A program made the position numbers and the translations under genes. A stretch of 12,828 nucleotides of DNA from Atopostipes sp043425375 (GTDB taxonomy: Bacteria; Bacillota; Bacilli; Lactobacillales; Carnobacteriaceae_A), in assembly GCA_043425375.1 (NCBI GenBank), contig JBHWQC010000073.1:1-12828 (forward strand), in the 5' to 3' direction. The notes below the pieces were generated by a model. The model was given only the letters and a program-made list of their open reading frames with translations. It was not told the DNA's origin and made no database searches. Below are positions 12,351 to 12,828 of the stretch, piece by piece (the first letter of the stretch is position 1; each line of letters starts with the position of its first letter).

Positions 12351-12827
12351 GTGAAAAAGAATATAGATTTAGAAGAAATATTTTCACAACATTATAATAA
12401 ATTAGTTAAAGAATATGAGATAGATGAATACATTGATGCGGAGGGTCATTTTGAGTATACGATCAGCCATAAAGAAACAGGGAAGCCTTATATTACCCTT
12501 AACTACTACCCTTTGGACGCTTATATTGAAATTCGCTTGCTCGAAATAAAAGGTGTTTTTCTAGTGCGCACGGATGAAATACATTCACTAGTCGATTTTA
12601 TTGATCTGCCAGCTGATGAGCTCATGAGCTTTATTCACTACATAGACATTCAAGGAAAGCCACCTTTTTATTATTCAGCCAAATTATCAAACAGTGAACA
12701 AACCGTTATGGATATCGCTGCGGATGAGCATCTGCAAGTCAAACTAATCGCAGCTTTGGCGGAAGTGAAACTTGCACTCCATTTTGCAGGGCTGCTTTAT
12801 CAGAAAAATATGACGGATGAGGTTTAA
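12351..12827 (+). CDS. Hypothetical soluble protein, 158 residues
   Basis: A complete 158-residue acidic protein with no signal peptide or membrane segment. It starts with GTG at 12351; AGGAAG lies about 10 bases and TAGG 4 bases upstream, both modest sites. The middle alternates hydrophobic and polar residues (YITLNYYPLDAYIEIRLLEI), suggesting beta strands. The C-terminal third is helical (LIAALAEVKLALHFAGLLY). I recognise no family or catalytic motif. It is divergent from the DUF1576-GHKL operon and shares its intergenic region, but nothing in the sequence proves a functional link. The stop is two bases from the window end, so later operon members cannot be judged. Confidence 0.72.
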   Translation: MKKNIDLEEIFSQHYNKLVKEYEIDEYIDAEGHFEYTISHKETGKPYITLNYYPLDAYIEIRLLEIKGVFLVRTDEIHSLVDFIDLPADELMSFIHYIDIQGKPPFYYSAKLSNSEQTVMDIAADEHLQVKLIAALAEVKLALHFAGLLYQKNMTDEV

Positions 12828-12828
12828 C

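Overview
This window looks like a chromosomal segment of a low-GC Gram-positive bacterium (Firmicutes, most likely Lactobacillales). Genes are compact, carry AGGAGG or GGTGAT-type ribosome binding sites, sometimes start with GTG or TTG, and end at hairpin-plus-T terminators. One perfect catabolite-responsive element (cre) and one near-perfect Rex box are present. The one probably exported protein is extremely acidic (about 49 Asp/Glu against 4 Lys/Arg in the visible part). This hints at a halophilic or alkaliphilic member such as the Alkalibacterium/Marinilactibacillus group, but that placement is inference.

Layout. 1-840 (+) is the 3' part of an ABC-transporter substrate-binding protein gene of the TrpX/DUF534 type. 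A short intergenic array of about 42-bp repeats follows (903-1012). 1070-1962 (-) holds a DUF554 membrane protein followed by a 61-residue membrane protein. 2103-4683 (-) is a two-gene fermentative operon: an iron-type alcohol dehydrogenase, then an aldehyde dehydrogenase whose start overlaps the upstream stop. 4926-5881 (+) is a membrane protein gene split by a frameshift at a T9 tract, overlapping a small winged-helix regulator gene. Its promoter carries repeated sites that may be the regulator's operator. 5939-6772 (-) is a metallo-beta-lactamase-fold hydrolase. 6970-7962 (-) is a YhdH/YhfP-type (acryloyl-CoA reductase-like) oxidoreductase with a cre just upstream. 8139-8933 (+) is a polytopic membrane protein of unknown function. 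9007-9771 (-) is an NAD-type short-chain dehydrogenase with a consensus promoter and a Rex-like operator.

9848-10600 is a degraded region. It has a GC-rich open stretch I cannot name, an array of about 40-bp repeats, a fragment resembling the C-terminus of a type I restriction R subunit, and another array of three 41-bp hairpin units. 10629-12224 (-) is a tightly coupled pair: a DUF1576 membrane protein with an internal duplication, and a 118-residue stand-alone GHKL ATPase. 12351-12827 (+) is a divergent gene for an unrecognised soluble protein.

How it fits together. Four genes encode redox enzymes for alcohols, aldehydes or enoyl/keto compounds. Two of them carry sites for the global regulators of carbon (CcpA) and NADH (Rex), consistent with a fermentative metabolism. 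The best candidate for an undescribed system is the DUF1576-GHKL pair. It combines a pseudo-symmetric, transporter-like membrane protein with a kinase-like ATP-binding protein that has no sensor, dimerisation or phospho-acceptor domain. A second theme is three separate intergenic arrays that all have periods near 41 bp, two of them flanking the restriction-gene remnant.
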